NCBI GenBank assembly: GCA_020160935.1
Contig: JAIUPL010000023.1
Coordinates: 1-64,000, forward strand
DNA from: Bacteroidota bacterium
GTDB lineage: Bacteria > Bacteroidota > Bacteroidia > Chitinophagales > Saprospiraceae
DNA: 64,000 bases
Direction: 5' to 3'
Numbering within the stretch: the first letter of the stretch is position 1; each line of letters opens with the position of its first letter. The position numbers were made by a program, and so were the translations under genes. Below the pieces are notes generated by a model. It was given only the letters and a program-made list of their open reading frames with translations. It did not search any database and was not told the DNA's origin. This document shows, one piece after another, positions 1 to 8,266 of the stretch.

Positions 1-60
1 AATGCGACTTCCCATTCCCTGGTGTGCAACTAAAGTTGCCGCTCTTTGAATCCTAAAAAG

Positions 61-110
61 TACTACGACTTTTTGAAACTCATGATACTATGACTTAATG
101 AAACTCGGCA
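61..110. repeat. Two-copy 25-bp direct repeat
   Basis: Two imperfect 25-bp copies lie head to tail (61-85 and 86-110), both of the form TACTAYGACTT..TGAAACTC. They directly abut the first long inverted repeat. No gene is visible in positions 1-335 apart from this and the inverted repeat. Confidence 0.6.
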
Positions 111-228
111 GTCCTGAGTCCTAAGTCCGTAGAGTTGACCACGTTACTTTGGAAACTACAGTTAAGAATGCCAAAGTAACGTAGTCAACTCTACGGACTT
201 AGGACTCAGGACTCACGACTCAGGACTT
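110..228. repeat. Long inverted repeat, AGTCCTG heptamer type
   Basis: The arms at about 110-152 and 171-213 are complementary with one mismatch. The outer arm is a tandem heptamer (AGTCCTG, AGTCCTA), the middle stem is GTAGAGTTGACC and the inner stem is ACGTTACTTTGG. A further right-hand heptamer unit runs to about 228. It lies about 110 bp upstream of the sigma factor gene; the gene to its left is outside the window. It belongs to the modular hairpin family described in the findings. Confidence 0.9.
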
Positions 229-335
229 CCCGTTGTAACCTTTTCCCCAAATCCCGTGTCTCGTACAACATCACCCGGAAAAGCCGCGTACACCTGCCCG
301 GCATACCCTAAAAGGCAGGCGTACTATCAAACAAA

Positions 336-911
336 ATGGCAGCCACCCTTTCTGACGAGATATTAATAGAACAAGCCCGCAACGGGCGCCAAACGGCTTT
401 TGCCATGCTGGTAAAACGGTATGAGCAATATGCTTTTACGCTGGCGTTCCGTTTTGTAAAAAACAGGGAAGATGCACACGAGGTAGCGCAGGATGCTTTT
501 TTGAGAGCCTTCCGGTATTTGCCCGATTTCCGGGGTGATGCGAAGTTCAGCACCTGGTTGTACAAAATTGTGTATTCCACGGCACTGAATTTTTTGCGCA
601 AGCAACACCCGGAAATTTTGTCGACCGACGATGAAAACCGCCCGGTGCGACTGCCCGACGAAGGTATGCCGGATGCCTCGCAAGCCATGGAACGCAACGA
701 CCGGAATGCCGCTTTGCAGCGCGCTATTCAGATGTTGTCGCCCGATGATGCCGGTATTATCACACTCTTTTACCTGTATGAGCACAGCCTGGAAGAAATT
801 TGCCAGATCACGGAAATGACCATGACCAATGCCAAAACAAAACTTTGCAGGGCTCGTCAACGTTTAAAAAACATAGTGGAAGATCGTTTTTCCGCTGAAA
901 TCGCTTATTGA
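336..911 (+). CDS. ECF-type RNA polymerase sigma factor
   Basis: A 191-residue sigma-70 family protein that would direct RNA polymerase to a small regulon. Region 2 is at about residues 25-90, with the usual acidic and aromatic pattern (VKNREDAHEVAQDAFLRAF, then FRGDAKFSTWLYKIV). Region 4 is at about 125-180, with a helix-turn-helix ending in NAKTKLCRARQRL. There is no region 1.1 or 3, as expected for the extracytoplasmic-function group. The stop codon is followed after one base by the start of a membrane protein with anti-sigma features, so the two are almost certainly co-transcribed. The inducing signal and the target promoters cannot be read from the sequence. Confidence 0.93.
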   Translation: MAATLSDEILIEQARNGRQTAFAMLVKRYEQYAFTLAFRFVKNREDAHEVAQDAFLRAFRYLPDFRGDAKFSTWLYKIVYSTALNFLRKQHPEILSTDDENRPVRLPDEGMPDASQAMERNDRNAALQRAIQMLSPDDAGIITLFYLYEHSLEEICQITEMTMTNAKTKLCRARQRLKNIVEDRFSAEIAY

Positions 912-912
912 T

Positions 913-1434
913 ATGGAACCATCATTTGAGTTGACCGAAGACATGCTGTGGGACTATGCCGACGGCCTCCTTTCCCCGGCAGAAAAAACGCAGGTGGATA
1001 AGTACCTGGATGTGCACCCGGAGCAGCGCGCCATGCTCGATGCGATTGTGGCAGAAAAACGCCATTTTTCCGCGCTGCCGCTCGAACACCCCGACGCTGG
1101 TTTTTCTGATCGGGTGATGGCCGCCTGGGCTACGGAGCAAAGCGGCAAGACGGATATTTCGTCGGATAAAAGCCGCGACTGGATCATCTATGGCATTGGA
1201 GGGCTGCTGGCGGTGTTTCTGCTGTTGCCCATTGCCATGATTTTTGTTTCTGCACCCGATGCCGCACCCATGGGAATTGATCCATCCAGTTATATCCCCG
1301 AGATTCCCTGGGAGCAAATTTTTTCCGGCCCGGTCGCTCGCTTCGGCATGCCGCTTGCATTGCTGTTTTTTGCTTTCAGGTTTTTAGACCAATATTTGCA
1401 GCAGAAAAAAGTGCTTGCTCAATTGCAGGTGTAA
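913..1434 (+). CDS. Probable membrane anti-sigma factor
   Basis: A 173-residue protein that starts one base after the ECF sigma gene. Residues 1-75 form a soluble acidic region with the pattern of anti-sigma N-termini (DYADGLLSPAEKTQVDKYL..HPEQRAMLD). Two hydrophobic segments follow, at about 90-112 and 143-157. The HxxxCxxC zinc motif of ZAS-type anti-sigma factors is absent. I infer that it holds the sigma factor at the inner membrane, from its position and shape rather than from a clear family match. Confidence 0.75.
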   Translation: MEPSFELTEDMLWDYADGLLSPAEKTQVDKYLDVHPEQRAMLDAIVAEKRHFSALPLEHPDAGFSDRVMAAWATEQSGKTDISSDKSRDWIIYGIGGLLAVFLLLPIAMIFVSAPDAAPMGIDPSSYIPEIPWEQIFSGPVARFGMPLALLFFAFRFLDQYLQQKKVLAQLQV

Positions 1435-1438
1435 GTGC

Positions 1439-1894
1439 ATGGAAAAGGACAAGAAAAAGACAAAATTCATCTTTCAGCCCGAATATCCGGGCGGACCGAA
1501 GGAACTGACCAAGTTTATTTATGCGCAACTGAAATACCCGCAGTCTGCGCTGGAGTCGGGTATAGAAGGCACTGTGCTGGTCGAATACGATATTGACTAT
1601 CAAGGATTTGTAATAGCCACCCGCGTATTGCACAGTCTCGGAAAAGTATTTGATGAAGAAGCCGCCCGGGTGGTTCGACTGCTGAAATTCGACGTTCCCA
1701 GGAACCGGGGCGTCCATGTGGTTTTCCACCAAAAAGCGCGGATCAAATTCACCAAACCGCAACCCCAACCGGTGCAACCTGCGCAAATGCAGGTATCGTA
1801 CACAACGGTAAGCAATTCGCCCGAACCAGCAAAGAAAGAACCAGCGAAGGAAGGGAAAACGTATACGTATACTGTAAGGGTTGATAAAGGTTGA
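1439..1894 (+). CDS. TonB C-terminal domain protein, no membrane anchor
   Basis: A 151-residue protein; the ATG at 1439 lies four bases after the preceding stop. Residues about 15-105 match the TonB C-terminal fold: a YPGG motif, a YPQSAL segment, GIEGTVLVEYDID and DEEAARVVRLLKF. No N-terminal membrane segment or signal peptide precedes it, unlike a true TonB. The tail is rich in Pro, Gln and Lys. The last codons (VDKG and the stop) are read from the GGTTGATA tandem repeat that follows, so the native C-terminus may have been replaced. It is the third gene of the sigma operon; a role in envelope sensing is inference. Confidence 0.75.
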   Translation: MEKDKKKTKFIFQPEYPGGPKELTKFIYAQLKYPQSALESGIEGTVLVEYDIDYQGFVIATRVLHSLGKVFDEEAARVVRLLKFDVPRNRGVHVVFHQKARIKFTKPQPQPVQPAQMQVSYTTVSNSPEPAKKEPAKEGKTYTYTVRVDKG

Positions 1895-2060
1895 TGGGGT
1901 TGATAGGGTTGATGAGGTTGATAGGGTTGATAAAAGTTGATGAGGGTTGATAAGTGTTGATATTCATCGGCTCGATGAAGTGAAAAATCTTCCTACCCGA
2001 GCCGATGAATATCAACACTTATCAACCCTCATCAACTTTTATCAACCCCATCAACCCCTA
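1878..2060. repeat. Long inverted repeat, GGTTGATA type
   Basis: Both arms are tandem units of 9-10 bases (GGGTTGATA on the left, TATCAACCC on the right). They enclose a 19-bp unique stem, GTTGATATTCATCGGCTCG, with a loop of about 22 bases. It lies between converging genes and contains the stop codons of both: TGA at 1892-1894 for the TonB-C gene, and TAG at 2058-2060 for the transglycosylase gene on the minus strand. The stem and loop are almost identical to those of the element at 3671-3870. Confidence 0.92.
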
Positions 2061-2972
2061 CTTCGGCACCTTGATCTTATACGTTTTTCCCGCCTTATTG
2101 GTCAGTTTGTTATCAATCAGCCAGGGGTTGTACAATTTGAGCATGCGGTAATTGGTGCCATGTTCGCGGGCGAAATCGCCCCAGTTGGCTACGGGCCCGC
2201 TCACTTCCACTGTTTTGAAATTGTCCTGCACCGGGTACAAGTGGTCTTTTTCCACCGTGTACTCGTACAAATCGGGGTGTTCCATTACTTCCTTGATGGC
2301 TACGATGCGGAACGGATAGCGCATGGTTTCGTCGGCAGCCAGGTTGAGTTCGTAAAAGGATTTGGCGCGTTGAATCGCCATTTCTTCGGCAATGCGGCCC
2401 GGGCCACCGTTGTAGGCGGCTGCAGCCAGCGTCCAACTGCCGAGGCGTTCTTTTTCTTTTCTCAGGTATTTGCAGGCGGCATGGGTGGCTTTCTCGAGGT
2501 GATAACGTTCGTCTACTTCACTGTTTACTTCGAGGTTGTAGCCGTCGGCGGCGCTTTTCATAAATTGCCATACGCCACGCGCACCCGCCGGCGAGTTGGC
2601 ATTTGACAAAGCGCTTTCCGCTACGGCCAGGTATTTCAGGTCTTCCGGCACACCTTCCTCTTTCATAATGGGAATGATGGTCGGGAAAATGGCATTGGCG
2701 CGTTTGATGGCCAGAATGGTTTGCGAATGGAAATAAACATTGCGCAGCAATTCGGCATCCAGTCGCTGGCGCACATCCCAGTTGTCCATCGGCAGCGCTT
2801 CGCCGCAAAAGTCAAAATCCTTGTCGAGGTTGATGGATCGAACATGCTGATCGGGGCCTGTAAAACCGCCGCCGTCGCCGCCTTTAAAAGAGGAAAAAAA
2901 CAGCGCTCCCAGGCCAAACAGCAGCAACACATTGAATACCAAAAGAATACGGGCACTTTTCGTCCATTCCAT
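2058..2972 (-). CDS. Membrane-bound lytic murein transglycosylase (MltD-like)
   Basis: A 304-residue enzyme expected to cleave peptidoglycan glycan strands with formation of 1,6-anhydro-muramyl ends. An N-terminal membrane anchor is at residues 7-27. The SLT domain spans about 85-205, with the catalytic Glu at 119 (LAVAESALSN), then GARGVWQFM and AAAAYNGGPGRI. The last 45 residues (YRMLKLYNPWL..GKTYKIKVPK) resemble a LysM-type wall-binding module. A promoter box TACCTTTG lies 31-38 bp upstream of the start. The stop falls at the edge of a long inverted repeat. The gene is alone on its strand. Confidence 0.9.
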   Translation of the reverse strand: MEWTKSARILLVFNVLLLFGLGALFFSSFKGGDGGGFTGPDQHVRSINLDKDFDFCGEALPMDNWDVRQRLDAELLRNVYFHSQTILAIKRANAIFPTIIPIMKEEGVPEDLKYLAVAESALSNANSPAGARGVWQFMKSAADGYNLEVNSEVDERYHLEKATHAACKYLRKEKERLGSWTLAAAAYNGGPGRIAEEMAIQRAKSFYELNLAADETMRYPFRIVAIKEVMEHPDLYEYTVEKDHLYPVQDNFKTVEVSGPVANWGDFAREHGTNYRMLKLYNPWLIDNKLTNKAGKTYKIKVPK

Positions 2973-3002
2973 AGTCGATAACTTTTAAACAGTGTGATGA
3001 TA

Positions 3003-3010
3003 CAAAGGTA
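3003..3010 (-). promoter_or_regulatory. -7 promoter box TACCTTTG
   Basis: Read on the minus strand this matches the Bacteroidota -7 consensus TAnnTTTG and sits 31 bp upstream of the transglycosylase start codon. No good TTTG -33 box is evident at the usual spacing, so the call rests on the -7 box and its position. Confidence 0.5.
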
Positions 3011-3670
3011 ACGCAAAAGCGTTCAGTTTTGTATGTATGGCGGTGGTGAGCGCAAAAATGCATGTGGGAGGATTCATATTTTTTTTCAAAAAAACTGATC
3101 GGACAATACTCCTACAATGGTTTGAAAATCAAGGCAATAGTTCATAACATCACCCTGCCGCGCCGCGCTCCCAACATTTTTTTTACGAAAAATTTCAAGC
3201 CCCCCTGTGACCATTTTCAAATACGCCGTTCAAAAGAGGCTTTTCCACAAGAGCCAGTGAAAAGCACTGCCGGGCAACCATGAGTAAAATAACAAGGGAA
3301 GATTAAACGACTGTCATGCAGCAATTGCACTTAAGTCACAACGCGTTGACAATCCATTTCTTAAAAACCGATTTCTAATCACAACGCTTCTGCTGTAAGG
3401 CTACAACAGGACAAGCAAAAACAAACGAAGTAGCCCGGCAAACGCATAGCAAAACAAACAGCAAACACAAACACTACTATTAGAGGCGTACCATACATCC
3501 TGTATTTCACCCAATCAACGCCTCAAAATTTCCCAAACGAAGGCCATACCAAAACCGGTGAGCCGGCGCTTTCCCAAGCAGCCCGGACCATTAAACCGCA
3601 TACTATGTGAACGCTACCCTGCATCGGAAAACCGGTGTGGGGTTTCTTGTTGGAGAAGTGGTAGTTTTGT
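3011..3670. other. 660-bp gene-free spacer between divergent genes
   Basis: This stretch separates the transglycosylase from the repeat ahead of endonuclease III. It is A- and C-rich on the plus strand. It contains a 73-codon open frame (3062-3283) with no recognisable domain and poor coding character, which I do not call. I see no RNA gene, terminator or repeat in it. Confidence 0.4.
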
Positions 3671-3870
3671 GGGGTTGATAGGGTTGATAAGGTTGATAGG
3701 GTTGATAGGGTTGATAGGGTTGATAGGGTTGATAAGGGTTGATGAGGGTTGATGAGGGTTGATATTCATCGGCTCGATGAAGTGAAAAATATCCCTACCC
3801 GAGCCGATGAATATCAACCCTCATCAACCCTCATCAACCCTATCAACCCTATCAACCCTATCAACCCTCA
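3671..3870. repeat. Long inverted repeat, GGTTGATA type
   Basis: The left arm has about ten GGGTTGATA-like units and the right arm about seven complementary units. They enclose GTTGATATTCATCGGCTCG and its complement with loop ATGAAGTGAAAAATATCCCT. Core and loop differ from the 1878-2060 element at only a few positions. The right edge is about 14 bp from the endonuclease III start codon. This makes it one of the few elements placed at a 5' end, and it would be transcribed in the leader if the promoter lies upstream. Confidence 0.92.
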
Positions 3871-3883
3871 AAAAAACATCCAC

Positions 3884-4555
3884 ATGTCAACAAAAAAAAC
3901 GACTGCCTCTCCCAAAATCCCCGCGGCCTTGCAGGAAAAAGCCAATACCATTGCGGAAATGCTGGACAAACTGTATCCGCAGACGCCCATTCCGCTCCAA
4001 CACAAAGACCCGTACACGTTGCTGGTAGCCGTCCTGCTGTCGGCACAATGCACCGATGCGCGGGTGAACATCATTACGCCCTACCTTTTTGCTGCGGCAG
4101 ATAATCCGCAGGATATGTGCAAATTATCAGTCGAGGAAATTAGACAACTCATTCGCACCTGCGGTTTTTCCAATGTGAAATCAAAAGCCATTTGGGAACT
4201 CTCCCATATCCTGGTAGACAAATACAATGGCATCGTGCCCGATACCTTCGAAGCACTCGAAGCACTGCCGGGGGTGGGCCATAAAACGGCATCCGTGGTC
4301 ATGTCGCAGGCATTTGGGTATCCCGCTTTTCCGGTTGATACCCATATTCATCGCCTGGCCGCCCGCTGGGGCCTCAGCAGCGGTAAAAACGTGGAACAAA
4401 CCGAGCGCGACCTCAAGGCGCTGTTTCCGGAGTCGACCTGGAATAAATTGCACCTGCAAATTATCTTTTATGGCAGGGAGTATTGCCCGGCGCGGGGGCA
4501 TAAGGTGGAGAAGTGCCCTATTTGTAAAACAGTCCTGAGTCCTACTGAGTCCTGA
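3884..4555 (+). CDS. nth: Endonuclease III (DNA glycosylase/AP lyase)
   Basis: A 223-residue base-excision repair enzyme for oxidised pyrimidines. The ATG at 3884 is chosen because the frame upstream only translates the tandem repeat. The helix-hairpin-helix LPGVGHKTASVV carries the catalytic Lys134, and VDTHIHRLA carries the catalytic Asp152. The iron-sulfur loop shows Cys201, Cys211 and Cys214 (C-X9-C-X2-C), but a fourth Cys is not present before the stop. The last eight residues (TVLSPTES) and the TGA are encoded by an AGTCCTG repeat, so the original C-terminus, possibly with the fourth Cys, may have been cut off. Whether the cluster still assembles is open. Confidence 0.92.
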   Translation: MSTKKTTASPKIPAALQEKANTIAEMLDKLYPQTPIPLQHKDPYTLLVAVLLSAQCTDARVNIITPYLFAAADNPQDMCKLSVEEIRQLIRTCGFSNVKSKAIWELSHILVDKYNGIVPDTFEALEALPGVGHKTASVVMSQAFGYPAFPVDTHIHRLAARWGLSSGKNVEQTERDLKALFPESTWNKLHLQIIFYGREYCPARGHKVEKCPICKTVLSPTES

Positions 4556-4686
4556 GTCCTAAGTCCTAAGTCCGTAGAGTACACCTTTGTACCCTTGGCA
4601 TTGCCAACAACAAATACCAAGGATACAGAGGTGTACTCTACGGACTTAGGACTTAGGACTCAGGACTCAGGACTTAGTAGGACTTA
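4531..4686. repeat. Long inverted repeat, AGTCCTG heptamer type
   Basis: Arms of AGTCCTG/AGTCCTA heptamers flank the middle stem GTAGAGTACACC and an inner stem ACCCTTGG/CCAAGGAT. It lies between converging genes and contains both stops: nth ends at 4555 and paaZ at 4674. The element therefore supplies the C-terminal codons of both proteins. Confidence 0.92.
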
Positions 4687-6731
4687 CTCCTGACCATCGT
4701 CAAAATCGTCGCCAACGCCACTGTTTCGCCCGTTTCATCATACACATCCACCAGCCATTTGACGATACCGCGCGGAATGGCAGCAATGCCTTCGCGGGAA
4801 GGATCGTGTTCCTGCAAGGCTTTTTCCTTGACCGTCAGTTTGACGCCGATGGTCATGCCCGGATAAACAGGTTTGATAAAACGGCATGATTCAAGGCCGT
4901 AATTGAGCAAAACAGGCCCTTTTTTAGGGTCAGCGAAGAGGCCCGCGGCTTTCGACAGGATGAAATACCCATGCGCTACCCGCCCTGTAAACGGCGTACC
5001 TTCCAACGAAGTCGCGTCCATGTGCGCATAAAAATGGTCGCCGCTCACATTGGCGAAGTTGTGAATATCGGCTTCTGAAACGGTGTGTTTGGCAGTAATC
5101 AGCGTTTCACCGACAAACAAATCTTCAAAGTATTTTTTGAACGGGTGTATCGGCGTTTCGGTTTGCGCAGCGCCCACCTGATATTGCTCCGTAACGGCTG
5201 TAAGATCGGTCGGATGCCCCTGAATGGCCGTGCGTTGCATATAATGCAGTACGCCCCGCATACCGCCCAGTTCCTCGCCGCCTCCGGCGCGGCCGGGGCC
5301 GCCATGTACGAGCATTGGCATAGGCGAGCCGTGGCCCGTGCTTTCTTTGGCCGATGTGCGGTTCAGGATGTGTATGCGGCCGTGGAAAGCGCCGGCTTCC
5401 AGCACGTATGCACGCATGGTAGCCGGGTCGTGGGTGCAGATGGTCGACACCAGCGAACCTTTGCCCATATTGGCCAGTTGAATGGCATCGTCCAGCGTTT
5501 TGTAAGGCATCAGGGTAGAAATCGGGCCGAAACACTCCGTTTCATGGCTGGCAGTTTTTACAAAAGGCTGGTCGTTGAGTAGCAGCACCGGCGGAATGAA
5601 AGCGCCTTTCTGCTGATCGGCGCCTACTACTTCAAAGGCGTCGGGGTTGCCAAAAACAATGGGCGTTTCAGGAATTAGTGACGTAAGTTTTTCCCGCACG
5701 CGCTCCAGTTGCATGCGGTTGATGAGGGCACCCATGCGTACACCTTCTACGGAAGGATCGCCTACCACGTTTTTAGCCAGTTCTTTCGACAGGGCCTGTT
5801 GCACGGCTTCCAGCAGGTGTTCTGGAGCAAGAATACGGCGCACGGCGGTGCACTTTTGCCCGGCTTTCGTAACCATTTCCCGGCGGCACTCTTTGATAAA
5901 CAGGTCAAACTCGGGCGTGCCAGGTTCGGCATCGGGGGCAAGAATTGCTGCATTCAGCGAGTCGGCTTCCATGGTAAACGGCACGGAATGCGCAATAATA
6001 GCCGGGTGTGCACGCAGGTTCCGGCCCGTTTCGGCGGAGCCGGTAAACGTCACCACATCCTGGCTTTGCACCGGATCGAGGATGCCCCTACCAGCGCCCA
6101 CCACGAGTTGCAGGGCGCCTTCCGGCAAGATACCCGAAGCGATAATGTCGCGGAACATGGCCTCCGTAAGGTAGGAGGTTTGTTCGCTGGGTTTGACGAC
6201 CGCAGGAACGCCTGCCATCAAATTGGCGGCTACTTTTTCCAGCATGCCCCAGATCGGAAAGTTGAAGGCGTTGATGTGTACGGCTACGCCGTGTTTGGGC
6301 GTCAGAATATGATGGCCGATAAAGGTATTTTCCTTGGAAAGGCGTATAGTTTCCCCTTCCACATAATAAGGCTGGTCGGGAAATCGGCGGCGCAGGCTGC
6401 TGAAGGCAAACAAATTGCCGATGCCGCCTTCGATGTCGACCCAGGAATCGGCGCGGGTAGCACCCGTTTGGTGTGACACGCGGTAGTAATGTTCCTTGCG
6501 CTCGAGCAGGTACAAGGCCAGGGCTTTGAGCATCCGCCCGCGCTCCGGAAAGGTCATGCGGCGCAGCACAGGACCGCCCGTTTTGCGGCTGTATTCGAGG
6601 ATTTGGGCGAAATCGAGGCCTTCACTGCTGGCCGTGCTGATCAGTTCTCCGCTCAGGGCATGGTACTGCGGAATACCATCACCGTCGCCCGGTATCCACT
6701 TTCCGAGCACATAATTTGATAGAGATTGCAT
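4674..6731 (-). CDS. paaZ: PaaZ-type bifunctional aldehyde dehydrogenase / enoyl-CoA hydratase
   Basis: A 685-residue fusion. In phenylacetate catabolism PaaZ opens the oxepin-CoA ring and oxidises the resulting aldehyde. The N-terminal part is an aldehyde dehydrogenase, with the glycine-rich FTGSAETG, the general-base Glu in PFTMEADSLN and the nucleophile Cys in AGQKCTAVRR. A segment typical of PaaZ (GGPGRAGGGEELGG) follows. The C-terminal 150 residues are a MaoC-like hydratase (FANVSGDHFYAHMD..GRVAHGYF). The ATG at 6731 is preferred over an in-frame TTG at 6755. No other paa gene is in the window. The C-terminal SKSY and stop come from the repeat. Confidence 0.9.
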   Translation of the reverse strand: MQSLSNYVLGKWIPGDGDGIPQYHALSGELISTASSEGLDFAQILEYSRKTGGPVLRRMTFPERGRMLKALALYLLERKEHYYRVSHQTGATRADSWVDIEGGIGNLFAFSSLRRRFPDQPYYVEGETIRLSKENTFIGHHILTPKHGVAVHINAFNFPIWGMLEKVAANLMAGVPAVVKPSEQTSYLTEAMFRDIIASGILPEGALQLVVGAGRGILDPVQSQDVVTFTGSAETGRNLRAHPAIIAHSVPFTMEADSLNAAILAPDAEPGTPEFDLFIKECRREMVTKAGQKCTAVRRILAPEHLLEAVQQALSKELAKNVVGDPSVEGVRMGALINRMQLERVREKLTSLIPETPIVFGNPDAFEVVGADQQKGAFIPPVLLLNDQPFVKTASHETECFGPISTLMPYKTLDDAIQLANMGKGSLVSTICTHDPATMRAYVLEAGAFHGRIHILNRTSAKESTGHGSPMPMLVHGGPGRAGGGEELGGMRGVLHYMQRTAIQGHPTDLTAVTEQYQVGAAQTETPIHPFKKYFEDLFVGETLITAKHTVSEADIHNFANVSGDHFYAHMDATSLEGTPFTGRVAHGYFILSKAAGLFADPKKGPVLLNYGLESCRFIKPVYPGMTIGVKLTVKEKALQEHDPSREGIAAIPRGIVKWLVDVYDETGETVALATILTMVRSKSY

Positions 6732-6769
6732 GGTTGGGCTGGTTTGAGGGCGCAAAGGTCGGAAAAAAA

Positions 6770-6804
6770 AGTCAACAGTCGACAGTCAAGAGTCGACAGT
6801 CGGC
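6770..6804. repeat. Single-arm heptamer tract (AGTCRAC x5)
   Basis: Five heptamers in a row, AGTCAAC AGTCGAC AGTCAAG and two more, start 39 bp upstream of paaZ. The period and the AGTC head match the arms of the long inverted repeats, but there is no partner arm or core. Confidence 0.65.
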
Positions 6805-6938
6805 ATTTGTGGAGAGGTGGATGTCTGGACTTTCTTCAAATTCAATAAAAAACCATATTTACTCAAGCCCAACTCGCGTTTCCAACACTTTTTCAGTGCC
6901 TCACCTTTGTGTCATTGTTTCACGTAAACATCATGCAC

Positions 6939-8045
6939 ATGAAAAAGAATATTGTTACGACCGTTTTTTGCCTGTTGGTGTTGTCGGCATTTTCCCAAAA
7001 TACACCTGCCCTGAAAGAAAAAGTCGGCGTTTTATACATCGATTCCAAAGGTTTTTCGCTCGACCCGGTTCAAATGGGCAACCTCACCCGCCTCGAACTC
7101 GACAAAACCTGCGTGTACGAGGTGCTCGACAAATACGACGTACAGTACCTGATTGAAAAAGAAGGCCTGAAACCCGACAACTGCTACGGCAAAATTTGCC
7201 TGGTAGAAACGGGTCGCAAACTGCGCGCCGACAAAATGCTCACCGGCTCGGTGGAATTGCTCGGCGAACGCGTGGTGGTATCGTTCCGACTCATCGACAT
7301 CGGTACCGAATCGGTAGAAAAAAGCCAGGTTATGGAATTTCTCAACCTGCGCCCGCAGGTGCAGTTGATGATCGAACTGACGCTTCGCCAAATGCTGGGG
7401 CTGCCCAATGACCCGAATGTAGTCAACAAACTCACCCAAGCCGACGACTACGAAAGCGCCCTGAACCTGCCCGATGTGGCCAAACTGAATCTCTCAGGGC
7501 CACGGATGGGTATGACTGTTTTCACCGGCGATATTGTGCGTCGACTGGAAGATACCGAGCGCAACGGCGGACTGAACGTGCGGCCGATCATGTTTCAGTT
7601 TGGTTATCAATTTGAAACGACGTACCTGAACCAGGGTGGTTTGCAGGCCTTGTTCGAATTCATTCCCATCATCACCGGACTCGATCAGGGGCAGGTGTTG
7701 CCCAGCCTGAGTATCTTGCACGGAGTGCGCAGCAATAAAAACGGCTTTGAATTTGCTTTCGGCCCCATTCTGTATGTCAACAAGGAGGCCGACGGCTTTT
7801 ACAACAATGGTACGTGGACGCGCCTGGTCGATTGGGAACGAGCCAACCCGGATACGCCAGCGCCGGCGGAAGTGACGCGCAAATTAGACAGCAGGGGCGA
7901 ACCTCGCCTGACATCTTCTTTTGTATTTGCGTTTGGCAAATCGTTCAAATCCGGAAAGATGAATATCCCGATCAATGCGTTTTTTATTCCCAATAAGTCG
8001 GGGCACAGGTTTGGTATATCGGTAGGGTTTAATGGGCGTGGCTGA
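6939..8045 (+). CDS. Secreted CsgG/TolB-N-like protein with C-terminal beta-rich domain
   Basis: A 368-residue protein with a signal peptide at residues 1-19, ending SAFS before Gln. Residues about 25-150 have the alternating pattern of the CsgG/LpoB/TolB-N class (VGVLYIDSKGF..LTRLELDKT..YEVLDKYDVQYL..MLTGSVELLGERVVVSFRLID). The remainder is beta-rich with repeated aromatic and Gly positions and ends FGISVGFNGRG, as if forming an outer-membrane barrel. The start at 6939 (MKKNIV) gives the best signal peptide. The neighbours are unrelated. The family assignment is tentative; envelope location is the firm part. Confidence 0.6.
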   Translation: MKKNIVTTVFCLLVLSAFSQNTPALKEKVGVLYIDSKGFSLDPVQMGNLTRLELDKTCVYEVLDKYDVQYLIEKEGLKPDNCYGKICLVETGRKLRADKMLTGSVELLGERVVVSFRLIDIGTESVEKSQVMEFLNLRPQVQLMIELTLRQMLGLPNDPNVVNKLTQADDYESALNLPDVAKLNLSGPRMGMTVFTGDIVRRLEDTERNGGLNVRPIMFQFGYQFETTYLNQGGLQALFEFIPIITGLDQGQVLPSLSILHGVRSNKNGFEFAFGPILYVNKEADGFYNNGTWTRLVDWERANPDTPAPAEVTRKLDSRGEPRLTSSFVFAFGKSFKSGKMNIPINAFFIPNKSGHRFGISVGFNGRG

Positions 8046-8057
8046 CAGAGTGTATTT

Positions 8058-8262
8058 CCCGTAGAGTGGTTTCCCGCAGATTTACGCAGATTTTTCCGCA
8101 GATTTACGCAGATCGTAGAGTACACCTTTTTTAGATGATCAAATAAAATGCGTCTACTCTACGATCTGCGTAAATCTGCGGAAAAATCTGCGTAAATCTG
8201 CGGGAAACCACTCTACGGGAAATTACTTTACAGGAAATTAATTTGCGGGAAACTACTCTACC
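8058..8262. repeat. Long inverted repeat, TTTACGCAGATT type
   Basis: The outer stem is GTAGAGTGGTTTCCCGCAG, followed by two units of the 22-bp GCAGATTTACGCAGATTTTTCC type. The middle stem is ATCGTAGAGTACACC and the loop about 25 bases. The main palindrome ends at about 8220. Extra right-hand units (GGGAAATTACTTTACAGG and similar) continue to 8262. It starts 12 bp after the stop of the plus-strand gene and ends just before the bshC stop. Confidence 0.9.
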
Positions 8263-8266
8263 GCAC

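Noticed and set aside
110-228. Reading the long hairpins as ordinary Rho-independent terminators
   Set aside because: Stems are far longer than needed, have long loops, mostly lack a T-run, and several sit upstream of genes; the true terminators at 58141 and 61721 look different.
3062-3283. 73-codon open frame in the gap before endonuclease III
   Set aside because: No domain, unusual composition, and no promoter box or start context; probably chance.
3749-3883. N-terminal extension of endonuclease III
   Set aside because: The extra residues (INPINPINP and similar) are a translation of the GGTTGATA tandem repeat; the family start fits 3884.
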